From an uncultured Allomuricauda sp. (GTDB lineage: Bacteria; Bacteroidota; Bacteroidia; Flavobacteriales; Flavobacteriaceae), in contig NZ_CAKZYF010000215.1 of the NCBI RefSeq assembly GCF_937884665.1, positions 1 to 46,172 of the forward strand: 46,172 nt of DNA. The letters are read 5' to 3'. Below are positions 8,108 to 17,488 of this stretch, piece after piece (positions within the stretch are counted from its first letter, which is position 1; every line of letters starts with the position of its first letter). Position numbers and translations under genes: made by a program. A model generated the notes under the pieces. It saw only the letters and a list, made by a program, of their open reading frames with translations, did no database searches and was not told the DNA's origin.

Positions 8108-9742
8108 ATGTTATCAGTATCCAATCTATCGGTCCAATTTGGTAAAAGGGTTTTGTTCGATGAGGTCAACGTAAGCTTTACCGAAGGAAATTGCTACGGA
8201 ATTATCGGAGCGAACGGTGCCGGAAAATCTACTTTTCTCAAGGTACTTTCCGGACATATTGAGCCTACTTCCGGTCAGGTGCATCTAGAACCGGGAAAGC
8301 GCATGTCCATCCTGGAACAGAACCACAACGCCCACGATGCGCACTTGGTTTTGGAAACGGTCATAATGGGCAATAGACCGCTCTATACAATCAAAAAGGA
8401 AATAGACGCGCTTTACGCAGATTATACGGATGAAAATGCAGAGAAAATAGGAGAGCTCCAGGTACAATTTGAAGAAATGAACGGTTGGAACGCCGATAGT
8501 GATGCCGCTGCACTTTTATCCAATTTGGGTATCCCAGAGGATATGCACTATTCACAAATGGTCGAAATGGACTCCAAGTTAAAAGTACGCGTGCTTTTGG
8601 CGCAGGCCCTTTTTGGCAATCCAGATGTTCTTATCATGGATGAGCCCACGAACGATTTGGACTACGAGACCATCCACTGGCTGGAGCATTTTTTGGCACA
8701 CTATGACAATACGGTGATCGTGGTCTCCCACGATAGACATTTCTTGGACGCAGTATGCACAAGTATTGCTGATATTGATTTTGGTAAAATCAACATCTTT
8801 TCGGGGAATTATACATTTTGGTACCAAAGTAGCCAACTTGCGGCGAGACAGCGTGCCCAGCAAAACAAAAAGGCGGAAGAGAAAGCCAAGGAACTGCAGG
8901 AGTTCATACAACGATTTAGTGCTAATGTGGCCAAAAGTAAACAGGCCACTTCGCGAAAGAAAATGTTGGACAAACTGAAAATTGAAGATATCAAGCCTTC
9001 GAGCCGTAGGTATCCTGCCATAATTTTTGAACGCGAGCGTGAGGCTGGGGACCAAATTTTGAACGTAGAAAAACTATCTGCCATTTCAGAGGATGGGGAG
9101 GTGTTGTTCCAAAATGTGGATATCAATTTGTCCAAAGGGGATAAGGTGGCCATTATTTCCAAGGATTCTAGGGCCACATCAGCTTTTTACAATATTATTT
9201 CCGGGAAACAGAAAGCGGACAGTGGTTCGTTCCATTGGGGAGTTACCACGAGCCAATCCTATTTACCGGCAGATAATGCTGCTTATTTTCAAGACGATAT
9301 CAATCTTGTGGACTGGTTGCGGCAGTGGACCAAAACAGAGGAAGAACGGGAAGAGGTCTACGTTCGCGGGTTTTTGGGAAAAATGTTGTTCAGCGGGGAA
9401 GAGGCTTTAAAGAAAAGTACCGTGCTCTCCGGTGGGGAGAAAGTGCGTTGTATGTTGAGTAGGATGATGTTGCTCCGCGCCAATGTGCTCCTTTTGGACG
9501 AACCCACTAATCATTTGGATTTGGAGAGCATAACCGCGTTCAACAATTCCTTAAAAAACTTTAAGGGCACTGTTCTGCTCACTACACATGACCACGAATT
9601 TGTCCAAACTGTGGCCAACAGGATTATTGAAATTACTCCGAAAGGAGCTATAGACCGGTATCTGAGCTTTGAGGACTATATGTCCGATAAGAGCATCAAA
9701 GTACAACGGGATAAAATGTATGAAATGGCAATAGCGCAGTAA
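8108..9742 (+). CDS. ABC-F ATPase, YbiT-like, with one canonical and one degenerate site
   Basis: The 544-residue soluble protein has two ABC domains joined by a charged linker (about 240-300), the layout of ribosome-associated ABC-F proteins; overall it reads closest to YbiT. Domain 1 has Walker A GANGAGKST (34-42), Walker B ending D178-E179 and H-loop H208, but the LSGGE signature position reads MVEMDSK (151-157). Domain 2 has a clean LSGGE (440-444), D464-E465 and H494, but its Walker A position reads ISKDSRATSAF (about 350-360), without the Lys or the glycines. ABC sites form from Walker A of one half and the signature of the other, so one site is intact and the other has lost both partners. 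It has its own promoter. Confidence 0.93.
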   Translation: MLSVSNLSVQFGKRVLFDEVNVSFTEGNCYGIIGANGAGKSTFLKVLSGHIEPTSGQVHLEPGKRMSILEQNHNAHDAHLVLETVIMGNRPLYTIKKEIDALYADYTDENAEKIGELQVQFEEMNGWNADSDAAALLSNLGIPEDMHYSQMVEMDSKLKVRVLLAQALFGNPDVLIMDEPTNDLDYETIHWLEHFLAHYDNTVIVVSHDRHFLDAVCTSIADIDFGKINIFSGNYTFWYQSSQLAARQRAQQNKKAEEKAKELQEFIQRFSANVAKSKQATSRKKMLDKLKIEDIKPSSRRYPAIIFEREREAGDQILNVEKLSAISEDGEVLFQNVDINLSKGDKVAIISKDSRATSAFYNIISGKQKADSGSFHWGVTTSQSYLPADNAAYFQDDINLVDWLRQWTKTEEEREEVYVRGFLGKMLFSGEEALKKSTVLSGGEKVRCMLSRMMLLRANVLLLDEPTNHLDLESITAFNNSLKNFKGTVLLTTHDHEFVQTVANRIIEITPKGAIDRYLSFEDYMSDKSIKVQRDKMYEMAIAQ

Positions 9743-9748
9743 GTCCGT

Positions 9749-10468
9749 TCAGGCGTTGAAATACTTACTGTTCCAAATCGCGGGATTAAAGTTTTTGACC
9801 AAAGCAAATCCGTAGAAAATCACTACGGAGGCGATACATTTGAACATAAAAAAGAACACAATCCAGAATTCTGCGGCAGAATCATTTTTTGAAAACAGTC
9901 CATTGGGTACCAATAAGGTGGCCAAATAACTTACCAAAAGAGTGAACAGCGTAAGGTTGATAATACTCTTAAAGGGCCATACCAGCTGTTTTCTAAAAGG
10001 ACTCAGGTCATTGCCCCATTTGTGTATCAGATAAAAATAACCATTACCTATGGGAGCGAATAATAAAGGGTCGTCTTTATCTTCCAGTTTGAACAATTTG
10101 GAGGGCGCCATAATTTTAAAACCTCCTAGTTCTGTGTTGTGCGCTGTCTCTAAATCCTTGATCTTATCTATTGCTTTTTGCGGAATACGACCTTTAAAAT
10201 ATCTGGAATCTAAAAAACGAAGTCGGTAATCGATACAGATTTTTCGTATTTGACTGATGTGATAAATATGTTTGGTTTCCAACAAATCAAAAGTGAAATC
10301 ATTGGTTTCGATTCTCTTTTTGGAATTAAGGTTCTGGGTGATGATTTCCTCGGTCCGTACGTCGGCGTCCAAAATGTGCTGGACCTCTTCAAGAATTTCT
10401 TGTTCTGCTTGTAGCTTACTTTTTAATTTAAAAAGCGCCCTTTCAATGTCAGTGTTTTGAAATATCAT
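9749..10468 (-). CDS. Hypothetical protein with two C-terminal membrane segments
   Basis: This 239-residue protein is not recognised. The first 75 residues are charged and helical, probably a coiled coil ('ALFKLKSKLQAEQEILEEVQHIL'). The middle is soluble, and two hydrophobic segments lie near the C-terminus (about 168-190 and 202-224). It is predicted to sit in the inner membrane with most of the chain in the cytoplasm. It is convergent with the ABC-F gene, with only a 6-base gap, and no operon partner is visible. Confidence 0.75.
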   Translation of the reverse strand: MIFQNTDIERALFKLKSKLQAEQEILEEVQHILDADVRTEEIITQNLNSKKRIETNDFTFDLLETKHIYHISQIRKICIDYRLRFLDSRYFKGRIPQKAIDKIKDLETAHNTELGGFKIMAPSKLFKLEDKDDPLLFAPIGNGYFYLIHKWGNDLSPFRKQLVWPFKSIINLTLFTLLVSYLATLLVPNGLFSKNDSAAEFWIVFFFMFKCIASVVIFYGFALVKNFNPAIWNSKYFNA

Positions 10469-10685
10469 TTCTTTTCTCTTAGCAATTACTCAAAGTTAAG
10501 TAAATGAGAGGGTCATGTACAATATCTACTCCAAGTTTAAATGTTAACATTTTGTTAAATTAAAAGTAATAGAGGCATTATCAAACGCTTTCGTGAAAAA
10601 AAGTGTATCTTACCGATGATTTAAGGCATTTAATCGTCAAAAGTAGTTTTTGCAGCATCTAATAAGTCCCAAATAGTTTACAAAT

Positions 10686-11213
10686 ATGAAATCCCCCTTC
10701 ATAACCTACATTACAGTAATTTGTTTTTTAACTATTTTTTCGCTCTCCGCACAGACCTCATCCCTAGTACAGACCACGGAGGCATCGGGCAAACATTCTA
10801 TGCTTATTGCAGCTGTAAAAGCCACTGATATTGACGCCATTCTTGAACATTCCGGTCCATTTACCGTATTTGCGCCATCGGACGCTGCCTTTAAGAGATT
10901 TTCACCTGCTAAGTTGGAACGATTGATGAATTCCAACGATAAAAGTAAGCTCAAATCTTTGCTATCCTATCATATTGTGGCGGGAACACTGACCGCTTCC
11001 AGAATTTTGAAAGCTATGTGTCGTGGCAATGGAAAAGCGTCCTTTACCACAATTCAAGGTAAGAAGTTGGAAGCCCATATGGATGGTTATGATATTGTGC
11101 TCACTGATCCGCTCGGAAACACCGCTCGCATTACACATGCCGATTTGAACCGTTCCAATGGGGCTGGGATTGTTCACGAGATTGATAGTGTTATTGTACC
11201 GAGCCAAATGTAA
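10686..11213 (+). CDS. Fasciclin (FAS1) domain secreted protein
   Basis: The 175-residue product has an N-terminal signal peptide ending near 'SLSAQ' and a single FAS1 domain. Both conserved FAS1 boxes are present: 'GPFTVFAPSDAAFKRF' and 'LLSYHIVAGTL'; the domain closes with 'GIVHEIDSVIVP'. FAS1 domains mediate cell-surface or matrix adhesion. No anchor or sorting domain is present, so it is predicted to be periplasmic or released. A 12-base palindrome, AATGTTAACATT, lies about 140 bases upstream. Confidence 0.9.
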   Translation: MKSPFITYITVICFLTIFSLSAQTSSLVQTTEASGKHSMLIAAVKATDIDAILEHSGPFTVFAPSDAAFKRFSPAKLERLMNSNDKSKLKSLLSYHIVAGTLTASRILKAMCRGNGKASFTTIQGKKLEAHMDGYDIVLTDPLGNTARITHADLNRSNGAGIVHEIDSVIVPSQM

Positions 11214-11222
11214 GGAACTCCA

Positions 11223-13646
11223 CTAGCGCAGGGTTGCGCCCAATCTTTCTTCGTAATTGACCTTCAGTTTGGTCATGATTTTGTCAATTTGCTTATCTGT
11301 CAAGGTTTTGTTCTCGTCCTGTAGTGTATAGCTCACCGCATAAGATTTTTTTCCTTCAGGCAAGTTTTCCCCGAGATACACATCAAATAAATTAACATGC
11401 TTCAACAGCTTTTTTTCGGTATTCCAGGCAATATCCACGATTTGTTGGAACTTTACATCCTCGTCCAGGAGAAGTGCAAAGTCTCTCGTCACTTCCGGAA
11501 ATTTTGGGATTTCACGGTAGGTAATGTTATCATTGTCCAAAATGTCCAAAATAACATCCCAGTCAAAATCAGCAAAGTAGACGTTATTTTTAACTTCCAT
11601 TTTTCTAAGGATGGAATTATCCACGACGCCATAGCTGCACAGAATTTTTCCCCCTGAGTAAATCGATTGGCCTTCGGTGAAAATTGTATGTTCAGCTAGG
11701 GGTTTGGTTTTTGTTTCGGATAAGCCCAACCGGTTTAAAATCGTCTCGACCAAACCTTTTAAATAGAAAAAATCCGTAGGCTTGTTGGAGACCAACCAAT
11801 TATCCCTTTGGCGATTGCCACTTATAAAAATTGAAAGATGTCCACTTTCCTTCTGACCTTGTTCCGTTTTGTGGTACGTTGTCCCAAATTCAAATAATTT
11901 GAGATGCGTTTGTTGTCGGTTGTTATTATGGGCTATCGTCGCTAACCCAGAGGGCAACATAGAAGTGCGCATCACGGACAGGTCGGAACTCAAAGGGTTC
12001 AAAATGTCAATAGTATCTTGATTTGAGGATAAAAAGTCCATCGTATCCTTCGCAACCAGACTATTGGTCATTATCTCGTAAAATCCTTGTGCGGCGAGCA
12101 TTTCTCCTACTATATCTTGAATGTTATGGCTCGCGGATCTCGATATTCCGGCAATAGAAGCATTGAGTTTCGATTTGAAGTCTATATTGTTGTATCCGAA
12201 TACTCTCAGTATTTCTTCAATGACATATACATCTCGTTACACATCCATCAGTTAATATGTTATAGTTAGCCACAAACCTGATTCCGTATCATTGTTCACT
12301 TTTATTTCCAAGGATGATAAAATGGATTTGATGGTGTCCCTAGGTATTTCCTGTCCGATTAAGGAATTGATTTTGTCGAAAGTGAGAAATACTTGCCTTT
12401 CGTTGGGTTTTTTCGAAAAAAGGTCTACTACTTCAGAACTGATTTCCCCACCTGCAATTTCCCGTATCAGAACCGCGGCCCTTTTCAAGGCGTATTCCGT
12501 GAGTTCAATATCAATTCCACGTTCAAAACGAAATGAGGCATCCGTATTGAGGCCATGCCTTTTTGCCGTTTTACGAATGGAAATGGGGTCAAAATATGCA
12601 CTTTCCAGAAAAATGGAAGATGTGTGTTCCGTGACGCCGGAGTGGATACCACCAAAAACACCGGCAATGCACATCGGTTTTTCACTATCACATATCATCA
12701 AATCCTCATTATGGAGTTCCCGCTCCACCCCGTCCAGCGTTGTAAACCTTGTCCCTGACGGCAATGTCTTTACTACGATTTCCCCACCCTTGATTTTTGC
12801 GGCATCAAAAGCATGGAGCGGTTGACCTAGTTCATGTAGGACATAGTTTGTGGCATCTACCACATTGTTTATAGGAGATAGACCAATGGCCTTTAGTCTA
12901 TTTTTAAGCCAATCCGGGGACTCTTGAACGATGATATTGCTGATGGTCAGCCCGCAATATCTTGGGGCCAAGCTATTGTTCTCTACCTCTACATCAATTT
13001 TTAAGGAACGATTATCAATGGAAAAGTTACTTGTGGAGGGAGTTAATAGTTCTTTTTGTATTTCTTTCTGTTCCAGCCCGGCCTTTAAGTCGCGGGCAAC
13101 TCCAAAATGGCTCATCGCATCGGCCCGGTTTGGCGTGAGCCCTATTTCAAAAACTTGGTCGTGTTCAATTTCAAAAACTTTATGGCAGGGTGTTCCGGGG
13201 GATAGCGCTTCGCTCAAAATCAGGATGCCCTCATGACTGTCTCCCAATCCCAGTTCATCTTCAGCACATATCATCCCGTGGCTTTCTTCACCCCTTATCT
13301 TTCCTTTTTTGATTTGCCAGCTTTCTCCTTCTTTGGTATATAACGTAGTGCCTGCGGTAGCCACAGGGACCTTTTGGCCTTCGGCCACATTGGGGGCGCC
13401 ACAAACAATTTGGATCGGATTTTCGGAACCAATATCAACCTTTGTAATTTTCAAACGGTCCGCATTAGGGTGTTTGCCACAGCTTAGCACATGACCTACG
13501 ACCACCCCTTCCAAACTTCCCTTAACCGATTCAAAATTGGAGATACCCTCTACCTCAAGGCCCAGGTCGGTAAGGAGCGCTCCGGTTTCTGCTGCCTCCC
13601 AATCCAAGTTCAGAAACTGCTTTAACCAGTTATAAGAAATTTTCAT
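11223..13646 (-). pseudogene. pheT: Phenylalanine--tRNA ligase beta subunit, interrupted by two in-frame stops
   Basis: The frame spans 808 codons, the normal PheT length in this phylum, and keeps one register throughout. Domains follow the family: tRNA-binding OB fold (about 40-150), B3/B4 (about 210-385), B5 (about 400-475), the synthetase-like core, and a C-terminal FDX-ACB domain. Codons 465 (12252-12254) and 470 (12237-12239) are TAA. Around them the conserved P-x-x-R-x-D...D-x-I-E-E stretch of B5 reads T463, stop, L466, D468, stop, Y474, so the Pro, the Arg and the second Asp are also lost. Sequence either side is perfect. PheT is essential, so this is either a local consensus error or a dead copy with an intact gene elsewhere. 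The 3' part could start at ATG 12101, but a working split enzyme is unlikely. Confidence 0.85.
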
Positions 13647-13774
13647 ACCCCAAATTTAAAGTGGACAAATATAAAACAATAGGTAAAGCGATTCAATGTA
13701 AATAATTTGGATGAAAGTAGGGGGATGTAAGTTTTCTGGTGTATTTTCGATATTATCTTAAATAGGAATTTCGG

Positions 13775-15010
13775 ATGAAGAAAAATGCTGTTTTGATACT
13801 TTTACTGACCTTTTTTGTTCTCTGTTGTAAGGAGAACAAAGAGATTTTGCAAGTGGGCAATTGGCGGGCGGTGATGGAGGTTTCAGAAGGTCAAGAATTA
13901 CCTTTCACTTTTAGTTTGTCGAAGTTGGAGGACGGGAGGTATTCTATGGAAATGTACAATGCTGATGAAACTGTAGTCGTGGATGAGATAAGCTTTATCG
14001 CTGATACAATTAAAATTCAAATGCCTGTTTTTGAAGGGTACATCCAAGGGGTTTTTACGGAAAGTCAGATTACGGGCAATTTTATCAAGGAAAGTTTGGA
14101 TAGGGTAGTGCCCTTTAGGGCATTCCATGGAGAGCGAGAAAGGTTTGAGGTCCGTCAGAATCCGGCTGAAAATATATCTGGGATTTGGGAAACCTATTTT
14201 TCACCAGGGACTACCGACGAATATCCGGCCAAGGGAATATTTGTCCAAAAAGGCTCGCAGGTTACCGGGACTTTTAGGACCACTACGGGTGACTATCGCT
14301 ATTTGGAAGGAGTCATCGATGGGGATTCTATGAAGTTATCAGCATTTGATGGCGCCCATGTTTTCTTGTTCACCGCTAAAGTCTTTAAAGACTCCTTGGA
14401 AGGAACTTTCTATTCCGGGAATCATTTCAAGGAAGGTTTCAGTGCCCGGCGCAATGAGGCTTTTGAACTTCCGGACGCCAATAGTCTCACTTTCTTGAAA
14501 GAAGGTTATGAAACTTTTGAATTTTCTTTTCCCAACGCTAAGGGAGAACCTGTTAGTTTGAAAGATGATGCTTTTGCAGGCAAACCCGTGGTGATTCAGA
14601 TTCTTGGCTCTTGGTGTCCAAATTGTTTGGATGAGACCAGATTTTATGTGGACTATTTGAAAAAAAACCCAGAGCTGGACGTTCAGTTTTTGGGTTTGGC
14701 ATTTGAATATGCGAAAACAGAGGAAGGCGCTTGGAAAAGTATTGATCGTCTTCGGAAGCGCATTGGAGTTCCTTATCCTATTTTATTGGCACAATATGGT
14801 TCATCCAATAAAGTCAAGGCGAACGAGAAATTACCTATGTTGAATCACGTGCTTTCCTATCCCACCACAATTTTTATAGACAAGCAAGGTAACGTCAAAA
14901 AAATTCATACAGGGTTCAACGGACCTGCTACTGGCAAAAAATATATGGATTTCAAGAAAGACTTTGAAAGTACAATCTCTGAACTGACAAAGGAAGCTGG
15001 GTCTATATAA
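13775..15010 (+). CDS. TlpA-like thiol-disulfide lipoprotein
   Basis: The 411-residue protein starts with an SPII signal ending 'FFVLCCKENK' (lipobox Cys near residue 17). A long beta-rich N-terminal region (about 25-235) follows, then a C-terminal thioredoxin-like domain with the redox motif CPNC in 'ILGSWCPNCLDE' and the cis-Pro loop in 'LSYPTTIFIDKQG'. It should act as a disulfide reductase on the periplasmic side, as TlpA/ResA proteins do. Its 3' end overlaps that of leuB by 8 bases, convergent. In contrast to the related lipoprotein at 6556-7941, its active-site cysteines are intact. Confidence 0.88.
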   Translation: MKKNAVLILLLTFFVLCCKENKEILQVGNWRAVMEVSEGQELPFTFSLSKLEDGRYSMEMYNADETVVVDEISFIADTIKIQMPVFEGYIQGVFTESQITGNFIKESLDRVVPFRAFHGERERFEVRQNPAENISGIWETYFSPGTTDEYPAKGIFVQKGSQVTGTFRTTTGDYRYLEGVIDGDSMKLSAFDGAHVFLFTAKVFKDSLEGTFYSGNHFKEGFSARRNEAFELPDANSLTFLKEGYETFEFSFPNAKGEPVSLKDDAFAGKPVVIQILGSWCPNCLDETRFYVDYLKKNPELDVQFLGLAFEYAKTEEGAWKSIDRLRKRIGVPYPILLAQYGSSNKVKANEKLPMLNHVLSYPTTIFIDKQGNVKKIHTGFNGPATGKKYMDFKKDFESTISELTKEAGSI

Positions 15011-16121
15011 TCGTGGATTTTCCCAAGTCGATATTTTCATCGTTCATGGTAAAGGAACCGTCCTTATCCACAATATTGTCCGCAATAAAATCGCCAACTT
15101 GATTTGTACCATAGGAACTTTTGGCATCTAAGTCTGAAGTGACAATTCCTTTTCTCAAAGATTTGTCAACTGCTTCACGAACGGACATGGCCTCCTCATA
15201 AAGGCCAAAGTGCTCCAAAAGCATGGTCGCCGATAAAATGGCCGCTACGGGATTTGCAATATCCTTCCCTTTCGCTTGCGGATAAGAACCATGGATCGGT
15301 TCAAATAGCGCATTGTCCTCTCCTACAGATGAGGAAGCAAGTAAACCAATGGATCCCCCGATAACACTGGCTTCATCCGAAAGGATATCCCCAAACATGT
15401 TTTCTGTTAGAATCACATCAAATTGACCAGGGTTTAGAATCAATTGCATGGCCGCATTGTCCACAAACAAAAAGCTGAGTTCCACTTCAGGATAACTTTC
15501 TCCTATTTTGGAAACAACTTTTCGCCACAAGCGAGAGGATTCCAATACGTTGGCCTTATCGACCAAGCAGAGTTTCCCATTTCTGTTTTTGGCAGCTTTA
15601 AAGGCGAGATGCGCAATTCGGCTTATTTCTTTTTCGGAATATTCGCATAGATCGGAAGCAAGGGTTCCCGCTTCATTTAGCTTTTTCTCTCCAAAATAAA
15701 TACCTCCTGTCAACTCTCGATAAATGATAAAGTTGGTATTTTGGATTATTTCCTTTTTTAGGGGTGATTTTTCCAGAAGCGAAGAAAATGTGTTGACCGG
15801 TCTGATATTGGCAAATAACCCAAGTTCTTTTCGGAGTTCCAAAAGACCTTGTTCCGGCCTTACTTTGGCGGTCGGGTCCGTATCGTACTTTAAATCGCCA
15901 ATGGCGCCTAATAAAATGGCATCCGATGTCTTACATATTTCAAGGGTTTTTTTCGGAAGCGGGGTGTTGAAACGGTCGATGGCCACTGCTCCAATGGGAG
16001 CTTCCTCATATCGAAATTGATGATTGAACGTTTCTTCCACAGCTTGGAGACATTTGACGGCTTGTGCGGTAACTTCGGGACCAATGCCATCACCTGGCAA
16101 TAAAGCAATGTTTAAATTCAT
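15003..16121 (-). CDS. leuB: 3-isopropylmalate dehydrogenase
   Basis: The 372-residue cytoplasmic enzyme carries out the NAD-dependent oxidative decarboxylation of 3-isopropylmalate, the third step of leucine synthesis. Family features seen are 'LLPGDGIGPEV' at the N-terminus, 'LTENMFGDILSDEAS' (Mg and substrate site), and the nucleotide-binding 'LFEPIHGSYPQAKGKDIANP'. The length is standard. It lies 49 bases after leuA in the same direction, so the two form an operon; leuC and leuD are not in the window. Confidence 0.96.
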   Translation of the reverse strand: MNLNIALLPGDGIGPEVTAQAVKCLQAVEETFNHQFRYEEAPIGAVAIDRFNTPLPKKTLEICKTSDAILLGAIGDLKYDTDPTAKVRPEQGLLELRKELGLFANIRPVNTFSSLLEKSPLKKEIIQNTNFIIYRELTGGIYFGEKKLNEAGTLASDLCEYSEKEISRIAHLAFKAAKNRNGKLCLVDKANVLESSRLWRKVVSKIGESYPEVELSFLFVDNAAMQLILNPGQFDVILTENMFGDILSDEASVIGGSIGLLASSSVGEDNALFEPIHGSYPQAKGKDIANPVAAILSATMLLEHFGLYEEAMSVREAVDKSLRKGIVTSDLDAKSSYGTNQVGDFIADNIVDKDGSFTMNDENIDLGKSTII

Positions 16122-16170
16122 GCGTTGCTTGTTTACGGTGGTTGTATGGAGTTAGATTGGGAGGGGTATT

Positions 16171-17343
16171 TTAGGCAATATTGCCAATACCCAATTTACT
16201 GGTTTCCATTATTTTATGAATATCTTCATCAAAAATTTCCTTTTGTCTATCCGCATATTTTAAAAAAGTATCATAGACGACGTCCAACTGTAGTTTGGTG
16301 AGTTCATACCCTACGTTTTTAGCTCGGTAGGCCAATGCAGCCCGACCACTGCGCGCGGTCAAAACAATGGAGGACTGACTTACGCCCACATCTTTTGGGT
16401 CAATGATCTCATAGGTTTCCCTTTGCTTGATGACCCCATCTTGGTGTATCCCTGAGCTGTGGGCAAAGGCGTTGGAACCCACAATCGCTTTATTGGGTTG
16501 TACCGGCATTCCCATTTTTTGGGATACCATTTGGCTCGTATCATATAGCAGGGTGCTGTCGATATCGGTATCAAGATTCAAATAAGGGTGTTGTCTCAGT
16601 ATCATAACCACCTCTTCCAATGATGTATTGCCCGCCCGTTCGCCAATACCATTTATCGTACATTCAATCTGTCTTGCACCGTTCTTAACCCCTGCAATGG
16701 AATTTGCTGTGGCTAGACCCAAATCGTTATGACAATGACAGGATAGTACCGCCTTTTCGATACCCGTAACGTTTTCTTTCAAGTATTTCATCTTGGCACC
16801 ATATTCTTCAGGCAAACAATATCCCGTGGTGTCTGGAATATTGAGAACTGTTGCACCGGCCTTGATTACCGCCTCGCAGACCCTTGCCAAAAACTCGTTG
16901 TCCGTTCTACCGGCATCCTCTGCGTAGAATTCTACGTCGTCCACAAACGTTTTGGCATATTTAACCGCTTCAACGGCCCTTTCCAGTATTTTCTCACGTG
17001 TGGAATTGAACTTAAATTGAATGTGGGATTCAGAGGTTCCAATGCCGGTGTGGATTCTAGGTTTAGCGGCAAGACGAATGGCCTCTGCAGCCACTTCGAT
17101 ATCCTTTTTAACGGCACGCGTCAATCCACAAACGGTGGCATTTTTGACAAGCTTTGCGATTTCTTGGACGGACTGGAAATCGCCGGGACTGGAAATGGGA
17201 AAACCTGCTTCGATTACATCGACTCCCAACTCGTCCAATCGTGCTGCGATTACCAGCTTTTGTTCGGTATCCAATTTACATCCTGGGACTTGTTCTCCAT
17301 CCCTCAAGGTGGTGTCAAAAATTTGTACCTTATCTTTATCCAT
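16171..17343 (-). CDS. leuA: 2-isopropylmalate synthase, short form
   Basis: This enzyme condenses acetyl-CoA with 2-oxoisovalerate, the committed step to leucine. The 390-residue chain holds the catalytic barrel: '[14 protein letters not shown]' (metal and substrate), the metal-binding HCHND motif, and '[15 protein letters not shown]'. It ends at 'KLGIGNIA', without the C-terminal domain of about 110-120 residues that carries the leucine feedback site in full-length LeuA (usually above 500 residues). Related short forms include homocitrate and citramalate synthases, but direct linkage to leuB supports leucine synthesis. It is first in the leuAB operon. Confidence 0.93.
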   Translation of the reverse strand: MDKDKVQIFDTTLRDGEQVPGCKLDTEQKLVIAARLDELGVDVIEAGFPISSPGDFQSVQEIAKLVKNATVCGLTRAVKKDIEVAAEAIRLAAKPRIHTGIGTSESHIQFKFNSTREKILERAVEAVKYAKTFVDDVEFYAEDAGRTDNEFLARVCEAVIKAGATVLNIPDTTGYCLPEEYGAKMKYLKENVTGIEKAVLSCHCHNDLGLATANSIAGVKNGARQIECTINGIGERAGNTSLEEVVMILRQHPYLNLDTDIDSTLLYDTSQMVSQKMGMPVQPNKAIVGSNAFAHSSGIHQDGVIKQRETYEIIDPKDVGVSQSSIVLTARSGRAALAYRAKNVGYELTKLQLDVVYDTFLKYADRQKEIFDEDIHKIMETSKLGIGNIA

Positions 17344-17417
17344 TCCTGTAGTTAGTTTTCACTTAGTTAACGAAGATATAGCAGGAGTTGGCCGGTGATA
17401 GAAAACACGAAAATCCA

Positions 17418-17450
17418 TTACAATGTTAAATTGCATTTTAAACAATGTAA
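17418..17450. promoter_or_regulatory. Imperfect inverted repeat between leuA and the divergent gene
   Basis: A 33-base AT-rich element has arms TTACAATGTTAAA and its near complement TTTAAACAATGTAA, with two mismatches per 13-base arm. It lies 75 bases upstream of leuA and 39 bases before the divergent gene, a suitable place for an operator. The protein that would bind is unknown. Confidence 0.4.
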
Positions 17451-17488
17451 GTATCTGTTTTCTAATATTTTAAATTCTTTTTTTTACG

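Noticed and set aside
12225..12260. Stop-codon recoding or programmed readthrough in pheT
   Set aside because: Conserved Pro, Arg and Asp next to the stops are also lost, which readthrough could not repair; no other gene in the window shows reassigned TAA.
12087..12269. Plus-strand frame across the pheT lesion, considered as an inserted gene
   Set aside because: The pheT frame and length are unchanged (808 codons), so nothing was inserted; the frame is a shadow.
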